A stretch of DNA of 35,996 nt from Hyphomicrobiales bacterium (GTDB lineage Bacteria > Pseudomonadota > Alphaproteobacteria > Rhizobiales > Rhizobiaceae). The notes under the pieces are model-generated. The model was not told where the DNA came from, ran no database searches, and worked only from the letters and a program-made list of their open reading frames with translations. The translations under genes and the position numbers were made by a program. The stretch spans positions 1 to 35,996 of the forward strand of contig JAFKJW010000083.1 in the NCBI GenBank assembly GCA_017305925.1, read 5' to 3'. Positions 35,812 to 35,996 of this stretch are shown here, one piece after another (the first letter of the stretch is position 1; each line of letters begins with the position of its first letter).

Positions 35812-35996
35812 ATGAGGTTCCGTTTGTCCGTTCATCGCCCCGATCGCCTTGTGTCGTTCTGCTTCTTTTCCGGCTTTATGCTCCTCGCCGCCGGTTGCCA
35901 ATCCGGCGACGGGGCCGGTGCGCTCTGCTCCGCGGCCACGGGTGCCAAGAGCGCGGGCGAGAAGGTCACGGAGGCCGAGCTGCGCGCCTATTGCCC
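35812..35996 (+). CDS. Putative lipoprotein (N-terminal part, runs off window)
   Basis: The first 61 codons only. A signal peptide leads to a lipobox (FMLLAAGCQSG, Cys at residue 29), so the mature protein should be lipid-anchored. After it comes a Gly/Ala-rich stretch and KSAGEKVTEAELRAYCP. An in-frame ATG at 35788 is also possible. It is divergent from thrC with 136 bases between. The family cannot be named from this part. Confidence 0.75.
   Translation, partial: MRFRLSVHRPDRLVSFCFFSGFMLLAAGCQSGDGAGALCSAATGAKSAGEKVTEAELRAYC

Overview
The window is a GC-rich chromosomal segment of an alphaproteobacterium, most likely of the order Hyphomicrobiales/Rhizobiales (Phyllobacteriaceae or Mesorhizobium-like). 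This assignment is inferred from gene content and order: ribB, a histone-deacetylase-family gene, xseB, dxs and tlyA in one block; an aa3 oxidase block ctaC-ctaD-ctaB-coxF-ctaG-ctaE-DUF983-SURF1 followed by ispH-thrB-rnhA; and thrC next to an M16 peptidase. Genes are tightly packed, often with 4-bp ATGA/GTGA overlaps. I saw no rRNA, tRNA, CRISPR array, insertion sequence or prophage gene.

Layout. (1) 1-3848: a family-5 solute-binding protein and two peptide-type ABC permeases on the minus strand, divergent from a short-chain dehydrogenase. (2) 3845-4363: a chimeric reading frame whose first ~55 codons are PdxA-like and whose remainder is the C-terminal end of chorismate synthase (AroC). To its right the usual housekeeping order resumes. 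(3) 4422-11446: ribB (with a degenerate cyclohydrolase II domain), an unknown membrane protein, a histone-deacetylase-family hydrolase, xseB, a Phd/VapC toxin-antitoxin pair, a pirin and dxs. (4) 11574-14840: a small exported protein, tlyA, a broken RlmD-type rRNA methyltransferase gene that has lost its catalytic-cysteine motif, and an Xre/RES toxin-antitoxin pair. (5) 14864-17617: tldD, a LysE-type exporter and an IalB-family protein. (6) 18004-27257: the cytochrome aa3 oxidase structural and assembly genes, then ispH, thrB and rnhA. (7) 27280-28666: a Prx5-type peroxiredoxin and a DsbD-alpha-like exported protein whose stop appears to have been lost by a one-base change. (8) 28808-35675: yqgE, then a minus-strand operon thrC, M16 peptidase, GNAT acetyltransferase and a membrane GGDEF/EAL protein. 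(9) 35812-35996: the start of a lipoprotein gene running off the window.

How the genes work together. CtaC, CtaD and CtaE form the oxidase core. CtaB makes heme O, CtaG delivers copper, and SURF1 assists assembly. Dxs and IspH are the first and last enzymes of the MEP isoprenoid pathway, which supplies the farnesyl chain used by CtaB. ThrB and ThrC are the last two steps of threonine synthesis. XseB, RNase HI and TlyA are nucleic-acid housekeeping proteins.

I found no convincing new multi-gene system. The observations most worth a second look are three lesions in otherwise conserved genes: the pdxA/aroC chimera, the excised SCNP motif in the RlmD-like gene, and the lost stop in the DsbD-like gene. 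Next are the two compact toxin-antitoxin modules inserted between housekeeping genes, and a few clean palindromes and hairpins. Three lesions in 36 kb could be real gene decay or assembly error, and the sequence alone cannot decide between them.
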